DNA of 64,000 nucleotides from Pomphorhynchus laevis (GCA_012934845.2 WNNJ02000885.1:16001-80000), one strand, 5' to 3'; shown: positions 30,801-41,980, numbered from the stretch's first letter. A program made the numbers and translations. The notes: generated by a model not told the origin, from the letters alone.

Positions 30801-31930
30801 AAAATATACAATATATGTTGGCTGCACAATTACTAGCAATTAAGACGAATAATTTAAGTTGGTTAATAAAGATTAAATCGAGAGTGTTCGCGCATTCTCT
30901 TATCTAGGCAAAACCATTAACGACTAATAACTTTCAAACATTCGTAAGAGCTAGAATAAAAGCAACCTGGCTAAAATTTCGGAAAATATGCAATGTGATC
31001 TCTCACTTTAAACAAAAGAATCTATTTGTGCAGTCATCGTACGTGGTATAACTCTGAAGCATTAAACTCCGGTAGATGAAAATAAACGAAATTTGTATGA
31101 TAGTCAGCACATAAATAAAGATGCTACGCTTAACTTGCAGAATTTTCTTAAAGGATTGTTTAAACAGATTGTATTAGCATCGATGAAACTATGAACTGAA
31201 TAAGGTTTAATGAAATACGGTTTCTCAATTGAAATTGGCATAGTTGGATAAATAATGAGTATAATAATGTAATAATGATATTATAGCCAACTGATGAGCA
31301 TTGACAACGACGATTACAATAAAAATTTATTAGATTAACTGACTACTTGAATTACGATGAATTAATAATAATTTAATAATCGAGTATTTGGCAACCAGAT
31401 AGATATCATGAGTTGAAAGAAGAGGCGTTTCATACACAATAGTATCGTCGTAGTTAATGCTTAAATTATCTAGGCTACAAAAAGCGATATCAGAAATTTA
31501 TAACAAAAAAATGATCGCAATTACAACTAAGATCTTAAAAACGATTGCTTATCAGGTCAAAGAACAGAATTGTAATCTACGTGGAGTTGACATTAAATCA
31601 GAAGTCGCGTAATAAAGTTGTTTAAGTTAAGTAAGAAACTTTTTAAAAACTGCAATAAATAAAACGAAACATATGGAAATTGCACTCAGCAAGACGAATA
31701 AAAACAAGTTGTTATTTAAAGATAAAAACTTTACTTATTTTTACAAATATATTTTACATTTGAACAAAATAGATATATTAATGAAAGAATAAAACCGGAT
31801 TATTACAATATAGATGTTTATATACTACTTCTGCAAATTCCTTATACTACGATATTCTATTTCAACATGGAATTAAGAGTTTTATTTAAAAAATCTTCTC
31901 CTTCTATTAATTTTTGTTTATTATTGACGT
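30801..31930. other. Intron sequence without recognised features
   Basis: AT-rich with no frame above 50 codons and no family match. Confidence 0.35.
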
Positions 31931-31936
31931 ATTTTC

Positions 31937-32132
31937 TTCAATAACATGTTCTTTAATAATTTACAGATTTTAATATCATGTCCTATTAATTTGATATGCT
32001 TCCGAAATATTGTCTGACTATACATTTCTTTATGAAAATTCTTACACAAAGATCCTTTAGCATGAAGATCTATTATTTCTTTAATATTTCTAATTGTTAA
32101 TATTAGGCATCCGCCGACAGAACATTGTTATT
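31937..32132 (-). pseudogene. Unassigned coding-like remnant
   Basis: A minus-strand frame reads CSVGGCLILTIRNIKEIIDL, then KGSLCKNFHKEMYSQTIFRK and ends KICKLLKNMLLKKIRQ before a stop. It is lysine-rich and regular enough to look like real protein. In-frame stops just upstream prevent extension, and no acceptor fits the phase. It could be a missing TRAPPC8 piece or an old transposon end; I cannot decide. Confidence 0.25.
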
Positions 32133-32289
32133 AAAACTAATATTTCGGTTTGATATATTAAACAGTTTTCAAACTAAATTCATTAAGAAGATTGTATTTT
32201 ACATTCGATATTGCTAGTTTGCAATAAAATGGCCTAGACAACCATTCACTTGAATTCATTTGAATAATATTATATTTTACATTCTCGAT

Positions 32290-33597
32290 TTTAATTTAGT
32301 TTTGCCAGTTTTAATTTAGTTTAAGTTTATTTTTACGAAATTTGATTGGGGATTCAACAAGTATCTTTCAGAGATCGATAATTATTGATTACCGTAGAAG
32401 CAATAAACGTAAGAATTTAAAATTAATTTATTTTTCACATTTATTTCACATGTAATTAAGTTTATTAAGTTTATTAAGTTTATTTTTACGAAATTTGATT
32501 GGGGATTCAACAAGTATCTTTCAGAGATCGATAATTATTGATTACCGTAGAAGCAATAAACGTAAGAATTTAAAATTAATTTATTTTTCACATTTATTTC
32601 ACATGTAATTAAGTTTATTAAGTTTATTAAGTTTATTTTTACGAAATTTGATTGGGGATTCAACAAGTATCTTTCAGAGATCGATAATTATTGATTACCG
32701 TAGAAGCAATAAACGTAAGAATTTAAAATTAATTTATTTTTCACATTTATTTCACATGTAATTAAGTTTATTAAGTTTATTAAGTTTATTTTTACGAAAT
32801 TTGGTTGGGGATTCAACAAGTATCTTTCAGTGATCGATAATTATTGATTACCGTAGAAGCAATAAACGTAAGAATTTAAAATTAATTTATTTTTCACATT
32901 TATTTCACATGTAATTAAGTTTATTAAGTTTATTAAGTTTATTTTTACGAAATTTGATTGGGGATTCAACAAGTATCTTTCAGAGATCGATAATTATTGA
33001 TTACCGTAGAAGCAATAAACTTAAGAATTTAAAATTAATTAATTTTTCACATTTATTTCACATGTAATTAAGTTTATTAAGTTTATTTTTACGAAATTTG
33101 ATTGGGGATTCAACAAGTATCTTTCAGAGATCGATAATTATTGATTACCGTAGAAGCAATAAACGTAAGAATTTAAAATTAATTTATTTTTCACATTTAT
33201 TTCACATGTAATTAAGTTTATTAAGTTTATTTTTACGAAATTTGATTGGGGATTCAACAAGTATCTTTCAGAGATCGATAATTATTGATTACCGTAGAAG
33301 CAATAAACGTAAGAATTTAAAATTTATTTATTTTTCACATTTATTTCACATGTAATTAAGTTTATTAAGTTTATTTTTACGAAATTTGATTGGGGATTCA
33401 ACAATTATCTTTCAGAGATCGATAATTATTGATTACCGTAGAAGCAATAAACGTAAGAATTTAAAATTAATTTATTTTTCACATTTATTTCACATGTAAT
33501 TAAGTTTATTAAGTTTATTAAGTTTATTTTTACGAAATTTGATTGGGGATTCAACAAGTATCTTTCAGAGATCGATAATTATTGATTACCGTAGAGC
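32290..33597. repeat. Satellite of 153/144-bp units
   Basis: Nine copies with TTTTACGAAATTTGATTGGGG starting at 32331, 32484, 32637, 32790, 32943, 33087, 33231, 33375 and 33528. The 153- and 144-bp forms differ by one AAGTTTATT 9-mer, which is itself repeated two to three times per unit. Copies are nearly identical, so homogenisation is recent. The array starts from a TTTTAATTTAGTTTAAG seed and ends abruptly at ACCGTAGAGCAACG. Confidence 0.95.
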
Positions 33598-34400
33598 AAC
33601 GTTATCAATACATGCATTCTTGTCATCTATTTTAATTCTTATTCTTTAAAATAATTTTTAAAATAATTTTTATTTTAAATTGATTGTTCACTCATAATGG
33701 ATTATTTATTAATAAAGAAGTAAATATTTAATTATTTAACACGCTATAAATTGAAATAAGTAATAATTTACAATTTTTTTCACACGATGAACAAAATTCA
33801 ATTCTTACATTTCTTTTTGATTGTAAATTGTAATTGCGATTTTTAAATAAAAAATAATTAAATTGTTAATCCATTTTTTCAAACCCAAATTAACATTTTT
33901 TGCAATTAATTTTCAAAATTTTTCAATTAATTTACAATTTTCAAAAGGCTACACCGAAATTATCATTTTTCAGCAAGAATAGTAATTTTCAGTAAATTAG
34001 ACCTTTGCAGCAAGTAGCTCTGATTATAAAAGTTATATGACAACATTTAAATTTTGTTTTTTATTTCGTAATGGCTTGCCAAACCAAATTACTTTCGACA
34101 CAAAGTTAATTTTGCAGAACATAATTTATTATATCCCAAAAGATTAATATTGAAATATACTATATTATAGTACGATATTACAGTATGGTAATATTTAATA
34201 TCAATATTTTATATTACATTTAATATGATGCTCAATCATGATAATAATTTTATATAATATAGCATAAGAATATAATATTTCAATACACTTGCTTAAGTTA
34301 GAAATCTTTATTTCGCACAAACATTCGAATTACTAAGCTAAATAGAGAATCATACATATTTTAAAGTCAAACAAATTATTGCAAAGCTATAAAAACTTAC
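33598..34400. other. AT-rich intron sequence
   Basis: Contains AT-rich inverted runs (TATAGTACGATATTACAGTA, near 34165) and no recognised element. A minus-strand frame near 34130-34045 (NFVSKVIWFGKPLRNKK) is too short to judge. Confidence 0.35.
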
Positions 34401-34509
34401 TTGTAAGTTACTAATTTGTACTGTAATAAAATTGTTTTCAATTCTATCTGTTTTCATAATAGCAATCGACTTGATATCGTGTTTTAAGTAAATTCCAACA
34501 AATTTGTAT
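34401..34509 (-). CDS. TRAPPC8: TRAPPC8 exon (12th seen)
   Basis: The acceptor is ATTTAG|A (AG at 34510-34511) and the donor is CAA|GTAAGT. After one base the frame gives YKFVGIYLKHDIKSIAIMKT and ENNFITVQISNLQ, matching the strand pair LNV.ATV...NMLVFVDVEN of TRAPPC8. The first-base phase does not fit the end of the previous exon if a 28-bp intron is assumed, so that junction is unresolved. Confidence 0.65.
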
Positions 34510-34537
34510 CTAAATAAATATTTTATAAAATGAGAAC

Positions 34538-34858
34538 TCTATAAATGTTCAAAATAAACCGATGTCTATCCTTGTTATTTGATTTACAGGTAAACAATAA
34601 CGGTAATTGAATATTCCGTCGAGAAATAAATGACAATTGTATGTCAACATTGTTCGTGAATGACATAATATTATATTTTGATGCATCCATTGCAAGTGCC
34701 GTACGTTCAATTAGTTGCTTACCATCTTTGAAAATACAGCAGTGATCACGAGGATATATCAAATATGAATGACTACTAAAATTGGCGGCGACAATGTGAA
34801 TACAGCTTAGCTGCCCTTCTATTTTAATCCCAAATTGTTGCCTTGTAGTGTCATCACA
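34538..34858 (-). CDS. TRAPPC8: TRAPPC8 exon (11th seen)
   Basis: The acceptor is AATTTTAG|TGT (AG at 34859-34860). The frame is open for 107 codons to an assumed donor at 34537 (GTTCTC, weak) and without splicing runs to a stop at 34523. It reads GQLSCIHIVAANFSSHSYLI, YPRDHCCIFKDG and later VDIQLSFISRRNIQLPLLFT, the G...K..V...N.S...L and V.L..G.S.QLPLW patterns of the TRAPPC8 C-terminal region. Confidence 0.75.
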
Positions 34859-34978
34859 CTAAAATTTTATAAAATATATCAAATAGTAATAAATATAAGT
34901 AATAAATGTAAAATATAATACAAATTATTTATGTAATAAATATTGTAAATTATGTTAAATTAATAAATGACAACGTAC

Positions 34979-35161
34979 AATTGTAACTGAAGGTATAATA
35001 TCAGTACATTCAAATAGAAGATACTCTTCTGAGCCTTGAAAAATCGGGATATTCAGATATAAATCCTGGTATTCATTGTTTACGTCGTCAAACATTAACT
35101 TGCAAAAGATAAATCGAACCGCAAAAATTCCTGCTTTAATGCAAGTACAGCGAATTGTAAT
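34979..35161 (-). CDS. TRAPPC8: TRAPPC8 exon (10th seen)
   Basis: The acceptor is TTATTTAG|ATT and the donor is ATT|GTACGT. It is 61 whole codons, phase 0 at both ends. ITIRCTCIKAGIFAVRFIFC and EYQDLYLNIPIFQGSEE match the LKLFP...GEL.ILGV and QDL.I.GPRLN segments of TRAPPC8. A 42-bp intron (35162-35203) separates it from the exon upstream. Confidence 0.8.
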
Positions 35162-35203
35162 CTAAATAAAATTGATTGAATAATTGATAGGTTTGTTCTA
35201 TAC

Positions 35204-35260
35204 CTCTGAGAATTCATCCTCAAATATAGCAAGAACTGATGAATCATTCAATTTAATATC
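35204..35260 (-). CDS. TRAPPC8: TRAPPC8 exon (9th seen, 57 bp)
   Basis: The acceptor is TTTTAG|GAT and the donor is GAG|GTATAG. It is 19 codons, phase 0/0: DIKLNDSSVLAIFEDEFSE. Its assignment rests on the matching phase with both neighbours and on position between two recognisable TRAPPC8 exons. Confidence 0.7.
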
Positions 35261-35261
35261 C

Positions 35262-36125
35262 TAAAATAATAATGCAATAAATGCTTAAATCGAAAGCATT
35301 TCAAAAATAGTTGTGTTTTTTTGATTGAAATTGATTAAAAAAATTAAAGTTACTTTTGTAATAAATTTATTATTTTGAAAAATAATGTTTACATTACATT
35401 AACAAATAATCAGCTTCCTAAAAATTTCGACAAACAACTAATGTCATTTTTAGAGAACAAACATGAGATAACAATCACGTGCTGAAAGCCACACGATTAA
35501 ATCCTAAAGATTAAAGCCACACGATTAAAGACAAATAATGAAAGCCACATGATAAACCATACGATGAAAATTTCTTACAAAAATGTATGTTTAAATGCAA
35601 CATACTAAAGCTCAAACTAGACAGATATATGATATTTTAAAGATCAGTTAAATTTTTTTAATAATGACTATTGAACTACAAAACAAAAACATTAGTAGAA
35701 TAAAAATCAAAAACATTTTAAATAATATTTTGCAGAAGCTTATCTTGTAAAAGAGTTGGTAGTCAGCCTTCTGACGAGTCCTATTATTAGGTGGTAAAGG
35801 AATTTTGTCAATATGTGCGGGGTCATGCACAAATAATGACTGCTTTCACTGATCGGCGTTATTTAAACTGTTCTGGGATGATTTCATTGTCCTATAATTC
35901 ATCGACAATTTACATGGTTCAAGGGATATATACTGTATATGGCGTTTCTCCGTCATTCAAAGATTTGGATTGAAATTTGTCGTAAACTGGTAACAGGCCT
36001 TCAACAGCATCTAAATCGTAATTTGCGCATTTGGTATATGGCGTAATATATGCATCACATTATCGGTATGTAGATTCCACTGACACATTCTTGTTAAGAC
36101 TAGCGTCTGGCTCAAATAGGCGTTC
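35262..36125. other. Intron sequence with short AAGCCACACGATTAAA repeats
   Basis: Around 35485-35570 an imperfect 25-30 bp unit (GAAAGCCACACGATTAAA) is repeated three times. The rest has no gene. A 60-codon frame at 35791-35970 (+) is unassigned. Confidence 0.4.
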
Positions 36126-36647
36126 CACAGGTTCACATGTTTCCTGTTGGATGTAGTAAAAGGTCAATATTGGAATCCGATCTAGCGAAGCTAGCTATCT
36201 CGACTGCATTAGCGCGATCGAGATGAGCTGATATAATCGTGTGACCGTCATAGTGTATCCAATTCCGCCTGTACGGCTCATATTGTTCGCAACCCGCTTG
36301 ATCACCATGTTTCCTTCGTTGTTCCATCCATCAAAGGTCTCGACTACGGCGGCTGAAAACATGTACCTCGCAACTTCGACTCTGTCCCTATATTTCCTAT
36401 CCTTTACATTGACAGCGTACGTTAGCGGCGGAATGACGGGATGCGGCTTGTTGGGGTAAGTGACTGCAAAGTCGACTGCAAGTGGAAGGTCACAATAAAA
36501 AAGGATGTCTGCCGGGCTTTCGCGTAGATCCGGGCAAAATTCCTCGCACTTCCAGGACTACATCCATACGGGCTGATTGTGCGGCTGCGAATACCACGTC
36601 ACGGATGGCGTTATGCCGCAGGCCTTGATAACCCCCGTATTGGCAAC

Positions 36648-36670
36648 CGGACCTACTTCTCGTAGGTCCG
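36648..36670. repeat. Hairpin inside LINE copy E
   Basis: CGGACCTAC (36648-36656) and GTAGGTCCG (36662-36670) pair perfectly around a 5-base loop. The hairpin sits at the seam of a small tandem duplication of about 137 bp (36560-36696 versus 36697-36785). Confidence 0.8.
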
Positions 36671-36696
36671 AGCGAAATTCCTCGCACTTATAGGGC

Positions 36697-38490
36697 TACA
36701 TCCATACGGGCTGATTGTGCGACTACGAATATAACGTCAGGGATGGCGTTATGCCGCAGGCCTTGATAAGCCCCGTGTTGGCAAGTGAGTGAGTGTATGC
36801 CTCCCTTATCCGCCATACTCATGCAGCGTTTGCATCGATAATCCTTTTCGTACAAGGGAATCCGAAGAAACATTCGGACTAGGACGCGGAACTGTGGTGG
36901 AGTTAGTTCCGTTCCAGATGCCGAATTTGGAACGGCGCCAAGTCAAACACCAGCCTTTGGACATGACAATGCGTGTAGTCAGGCCCAGTTTATTTGGCAA
37001 GACGACTGTAACAGCTGGGTTGAAGCAAGATTATCGATTAGCCGCAAAGTTGATGATTGACCGCCCTCTGTGAACGGTATGAAGTTTGAGCCCATCCTTA
37101 TTCTTAGGGTTATCAATGCTTAGAATAGCCAGGAAATAGTAAAGCGTCCATACTGTATATCTCTACGATTTGCTGCACGCTATGAATGAATGCGCACTGG
37201 ACATGCGCAGCATTGCATCTTAGATCGAAACCGCCCAGACAGATAGGGAGTGTCATCTGTGATTTGGTAGCTTCTAGAAGTAGGCACGCGCATATTTTCT
37301 AGAGAGCGCTAGCGATTTGTTTGTCAAATGACTGACAAAACTATTTTGTCATCCTTGGATCGACTGTGCGGAGGAGGTGGTTTATCTTTGACGAGGATGC
37401 TCAGTGTCGAAGTAGAAGGTATCCGACTTGAGGGTATGGCAGCTTGGCCACTTCATCAATTGTCTGAACCAGTGATAGAAGAACCCCATTAGACAGGTGG
37501 TTCCTATACTTTACATTGAAAGCGTACGACGTGGCAGCGGCGAGTTGTACGTTGGCGGCGGAATGACGGTATGCGGCTTGTTGGGGTGGGTGACTGCAAA
37601 TCGACTGCAAGAGGAAGGTGCTCATAAAAAAGATGCATACGGGGCGGTCGAGTAGGTCCGGGATAATTCCTCGCACTTCCAGGGCTAGATTCATACGGGT
37701 TAATCGTGCGTCTGTGAATATCAAGTCACGAATGGCGTTATGCCGCAGGCCTTGATAACCCCCGTATTGGCAAGTGAGTGAGTGTATGCCTCCCTTATCC
37801 GCCATACTCATGCAGCGTCTGCATCGATAATCCTTTTCGTACAAGGGAATCCCAAGCCGCATTCGGGCTAGGACGCAGAACTGTGGTGGAGTTAGTTCCG
37901 TTCCAAATGCCCAATTTGGAACTAAGCCAAGCCCCAGCCTTTGGACATGGCACTGCGTGTAGTCGGGCAGGGTCTATTTCGCAAGCCGACTGTAATAGTT
38001 GGGTTGATGCAAGATTATCGATCAGACGCGAAGTTGATGATTGAACTCCCTCTGTGGACGGTATGAAGTTTGAGCCCATCCTTGTTCTTAGGATGCTTCA
38101 GAAAATCAATGCCTCAGAATAGCACGGAAATAGTAAAGCGTCCATATTGTATATTTATCCGATTTGCTGCACGCTATAAATGCGCTCTGGGGGTGCGCAG
38201 CATTGCATCTTAGACCGAAGCCGCCCAGACGGATAGGGAGTGTCATCTGTGATTTGGTAGCTTCTTGAAGTTGGCACGCGCATATTTTCTGAAAAGTGCT
38301 AGCGATTTGTCTGTCAAATGACTGACAAAACTATTTTGTCATCCTTAAATCGACTGTGCGGAGGAGGTGGTTTATCCTTGACGAAGATGCCCAGTGTCGA
38401 AGTAGAAGGTATCCGACTTGAGGGTATGGCAGCTTGGCCACTTTATCAATTGTCTGAACCAGTGATAGAAGAACCCCATTAGACAGGTGG
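36697..38490. repeat. Tandem duplication of about 0.99 kb within LINE copy E
   Basis: Matching points recur 990-994 bases apart: the GAGTGTATGCCTCCCTTATC words near 36790 and 37780; GATTTGCTGCACGCTAT at 37168 and 38161; GTCATCTGTGATTTGGTAGC at 37251 and 38243. The copies have diverged by scattered substitutions and small gaps, so the duplication is old. Confidence 0.85.
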
Positions 38491-39144
38491 TTCTCTATGA
38501 AAGACTGGTCACCTACGGGTATGCCTAGCAAATGCATGCTCCCGGATGTGTTTTCCGAAAACACCTCAGAAAGTAGGGACAGGCAGGCGTTTACGGCTTC
38601 AGGCATGCCGATGACCTCTCTATTTCGCCAATTTAACTGCTCCATCATTTTAAAGCTCGCATCTAGCCAGCCGAGTGCGGATGCAATTACTGATGGTATC
38701 CTACCGACTATGCCTTCATCCAGATACCACATGTTGAGGTTTATTCCAGGTATTTGGGATACCTTATCAATCTTTCTCTGAATGGCCAATGAGAATAAGA
38801 ACGGGCCCAGTGGATCTCCCTGCTGGACTACTGCGCATGAGTTGAGAGGGTCGAGTGAACCGAAACGTATGAGTGCTTTGCATTTGTAGGTGAAATCAAA
38901 CAAGGGCAAGAGCTCTGGAACGTTTTTTCAGATCTCCACTCGTAACTGTGTTCCGGACACTGAGTTGAATGCGTTTGACAGGCGATCTTTACCCATGACC
39001 AATTGGTGTCGTTGGCGTTTGCTCGTAGAGTCGTCTTACGTCGTGAACGATCCATTCTACTGCGTTTGGGGTTGCTACCCCTATTTGTGTTGGTTGTAGC
39101 AGGCTGGCGAAGCGTTTACGGAGTTGAAGACATATGCACTTCGA

Positions 39145-39195
39145 ACGGAGACAGCGGAGAGTTTCGCCGACGGCGAAACTCTCCGCTGTCTCCGT
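39145..39195. repeat. Perfect 24-bp hairpin within LINE copy E RT
   Basis: ACGGAGACAGCGGAGAGTTT+CGCC (39145-39168) is perfectly complementary to 39172-39195, with a 3-base loop. It interrupts the GG.RP.AVGETLRRL finger motif: the arm encoding AVGETL has been copied in reverse beside itself. Confidence 0.9.
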
Positions 39196-40243
39196 TCCTT
39201 TTTTGGCAGTGCGATCATTAAGCGCCAGCAATATAATGCGCCACTTCAGGTGGTGTGAGTCCTGCAAGTAGATGGTTGATAAGGTGTGTCAAATTCTCTG
39301 CTATTTATCCTTTGCTATTGGCTCGTAACATATTCTGTAGATGATACGATCTTCCAGCCTGGTCCTGACGCTGAGGGGAAAGAGTTGACCGCGGTAAGGA
39401 CTGTTTCACGACTTATAACTATTGACGAAAGCGGATTGTTCGAGGGCTGTTTTGAGGGAATGAGAGTTGTAGATCTGTACAGCTGCTGTACGTAGGAGGA
39501 TGCAGTCTTTGCAGGAGTGTCCGTGCTTGTGCAGATAGGGTTGATATTCCGACTGAAATAAGGCGCTGAGCTGCTTTCCCGTAATTTCCATTCTTAGCCA
39601 GGTTGATACAAGCACGTTTCGACTTGCCGTTCGGTTTGCGATTTGCATTTTTGCATGGCATTGCTATCACCGATGGCAAATCCGGTAAGGTGGTTGTCAC
39701 GTGGGCTCTTATTGACTCGCAAATGTGCTTTTCGACTTTATGTCGACCTTTGCAAGTTGTATGTATCGAGCAACTGAAGCACGATTTGGCGAAGAGCCGC
39801 AAATTTGCCCATGAAACGACATCTCCGATTTGGAGCGCGCGTTTAATGTTGTCACAGAAATGAGTGGCAACTAAAACCCGTGCTTTAAACGGGATACGTA
39901 TGACCGTTGGCGATTCTTCGCGCCAGCGTGATTGAAAACACGACAGATGGCTTGAATCTTCGACTCGAACGGGCGGAATTGCTATCGGTGAATTGATCTC
40001 TACGGTGTTTTCGTTGGATTTAGCCTCTGACACATGATCAAAACAACTTTGAAGGATTATTTTGCCGGAACCTGCAGAATTTGAACATCCGTACTTGTGG
40101 ACACGAAATCGTTCACTATATGTTAAGGCAATATTTCTCTGGCAGAGGTGACATGGACGCTTTCCTTCTTCCATTTGTGTAGTTAATTGCGCTGTCGTTT
40201 GATTGTATTCAGATATGACTTTGTATTGTAATAAGTTGTGCAA

Positions 40244-40825
40244 TCAATAAAGTATACGTAGTATCGGCAATTTGTAATCAGGTATTATGTAATTATCTTG
40301 AACACTTGAAACTTTTACGAATTAGATTTCTTTGTGTGTTTAAGGTTATAAGTAGTAAGTAATCAAGAATTGTTAAACTTTCAAGAATTCTTACAAGGTT
40401 GCAAGTAGTTAGAGTGTAATTGTTAATGAACGAGCACAAGCGTCATTTTGTGTGTTCAAGCTCTTAAAAATTTTTGTTCTCGAATACGGCGCTAAGCCAA
40501 GTAAAGATCAGTTAATTGTGTCTATGTATTTTGTTTATTATAAATTTAAAAATAAATAGGAAAGGCATTCACCAACAAAAGAATATTACTGTTAACAATG
40601 GTTTGGTTTTCTATTGAAACCAAAGTATCAAGGTAATATGTATATATTATCAAGGTAATATATCAAGGTAATTGTATAGTTTTATATCTCAAAGTTTTTG
40701 AGATTTTTATCTAAAAGTTTTTATTTTAATCTTAAGATTCTATATTATTTAGATTTATAAAGAGTAAGAAAAAATTATAATTTAATTTTTATGAACTGAT
40801 TAATATACAATATATGATGTATCAT
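40244..40825. other. LINE upstream flank and AT-rich sequence
   Basis: The bases just above 40243 may be the 5' UTR of LINE copy E. The rest (40540-40825) is AT-rich with a TATCAAGGTAATAT triplication near 40625-40670. Confidence 0.4.
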
Positions 40826-40829
40826 AATC

Positions 40830-40985
40830 AAGATTAGAGATACCCTTAAGGAAGCGCTATGTTATAAAATTTCAGCCCTATTTCTCGATCAAACGTAGCA
40901 GTGGAGACAAATACATAATAATGTATTTCCTATGATCAAATTTGATTACCAAGTGTAATATCTTATTCTAATCCAGGGTATATTA
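40830..40985 (-). repeat. Folded PLE-1 3' element, copy without PLE coding sequence
   Basis: On the minus strand: GATCATAGGAAATACATTAT, ATGTATTTGTCTCCACTGCT, then GAGAAATAGGGCTGAAAT, TATAACATAGCGCTTCC. The block order is kept; the GAAA lacks its C. It lies 500 bp from LINE copy E, in the same intron. Confidence 0.6.
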
Positions 40986-40989
40986 AAAT

Positions 40990-41830
40990 ATAATATTATT
41001 AATCCAGGGTATTTTAAACAGACATTTAAATTTATTTTTAATTATACTGTATATATAATTCCATATTTATAATTAAATATTATACAATTATATGCTCGAC
41101 TATATACATTATAGATGAATTAGACCAGTTAACGGAGTCTAATTTTAATTATTTAATTAAAAATAAATATTTTTATTTAAAAATTTTTATAATTTAGATT
41201 TATATGAAGTAAGACGATTTTTAAAATTCAATTTTTATAAGTTGATTAATTAAAATATACGATAAAAATAGACGATAGATTGGATTTGAGATTAAAGGTC
41301 AAAATTATAGTATATTCATATAAAAATACGAAACCATTTATCAGTCACATAAATTGTATTGAAAATTTTGAAAGATAATTGCTTTCAGTTCTCAATTGCA
41401 GAAAGGGGAGCGAAGATTAATTTATTTAATAAATTTTTGAAATACTTGTGTTACGAATACCACAAATTGAGAACTGAAAGCAAGTATAAAAATGTAAAAT
41501 AAACAACAAACAAAGCAAAACAAAATGTACAAAAAAATAAGGGAAATAATTTGGCTTGAGGCGTTTAAATATTTATCGAATAAACACCCTTTTTACAGAT
41601 AAAGTCTAAGGTTCTGTTAATCTACATAAATCAATATAAAAGACTATATTCTATCTCCAATTTTTTAAAGCATGTCACCAAATAGGTAACAATTATTAAC
41701 AGAATTATACATACTTTATTTTCGTATTGTAATATAATTTTATACTCGTGGCATAAACTAAGTTTATGCAACGAGTAAATTTGTATATAATATTAAAAAA
41801 ATATTATTAGTATATAATCTTTAAGTATAT
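40990..41830. other. AT-rich intron sequence
   Basis: One inverted pair stands out: CTTGCTTTCAGTTCTCAA-like sequence at about 41378-41400 and its complement at about 41465-41485 (TTGAGAACTGAAAGC). No gene seen. Confidence 0.4.
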
Positions 41831-41833
41831 TAC

Positions 41834-41931
41834 CTCAAGTAGTTGATCTATCCTGCTTTTGAATCCTATAATTTCAATAAAGTAATCCAAGTTAATCACC
41901 GCCTTCAGCTTTAAGATAAGTGCGAAAGAAT
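41834..41931 (-). CDS. TRAPPC8: TRAPPC8 exon (8th seen)
   Basis: The acceptor is ATTTTTAG|AT and the donor is GAG|GTAATA. Two bases complete the codon begun (G|AT) in the exon upstream. Then SFALILKLKAVINLDYFIEI and IGFKSRIDQLLE, which matches the V.V.F.NPLKV.L.L.DL.LLW.F strand pair of TRAPPC8. A 49-bp intron precedes it. Confidence 0.8.
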
Positions 41932-41980
41932 CTAAAAATAAGACATTTTTGCTAAAGATTCTATAGGATTGAGAATGTAC

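Larger units (their letters stand above)
36130..40243 (-). mobile_element. R2-like LINE copy E (all domains present, rearranged)
   Basis: The N-terminal ORF (40243-39419, 274 codons) has the zinc finger CHLCQRNIALTYSERFRVHK...C..GSGK and IRIPFKARVLVATHF. The RT follows: ETLRCLRSKCICLQLRKRF (about 39150-39090), VVQQGDPLGPFLFSLAIQ (about 38830-38775), MWYLDEGIVG (catalytic YLDD changed to YLDE, about 38740) and NREVIGMPEA. The C-terminal knuckle (YRCRRCMSMADKGGIHSLTC...RHNAIRD) appears more than once. The endonuclease reads PADILF...AVDFAVTYPNKPH, and the tail VVETFDGW...RLYQLISIALMQS ends near 36130. About 0.99 kb of the RT/knuckle region is tandemly duplicated, and a 24-bp perfect hairpin interrupts the RT fingers. 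Several stops and shifts make it dead. It fills the 5.9-kb TRAPPC8 intron between exons at 41834 and 35260. Confidence 0.85.

Noticed and set aside
32290-33597. CRISPR array or bacterial repeat
   Set aside because: The 144-153 bp units have no spacers; this is an ordinary satellite.
36241-37073. Plus-strand ORFs (36241-36459, 36789-37073, 37778-38044) as genes
   Set aside because: They are antisense to LINE copy E and recur only because that LINE is internally duplicated.
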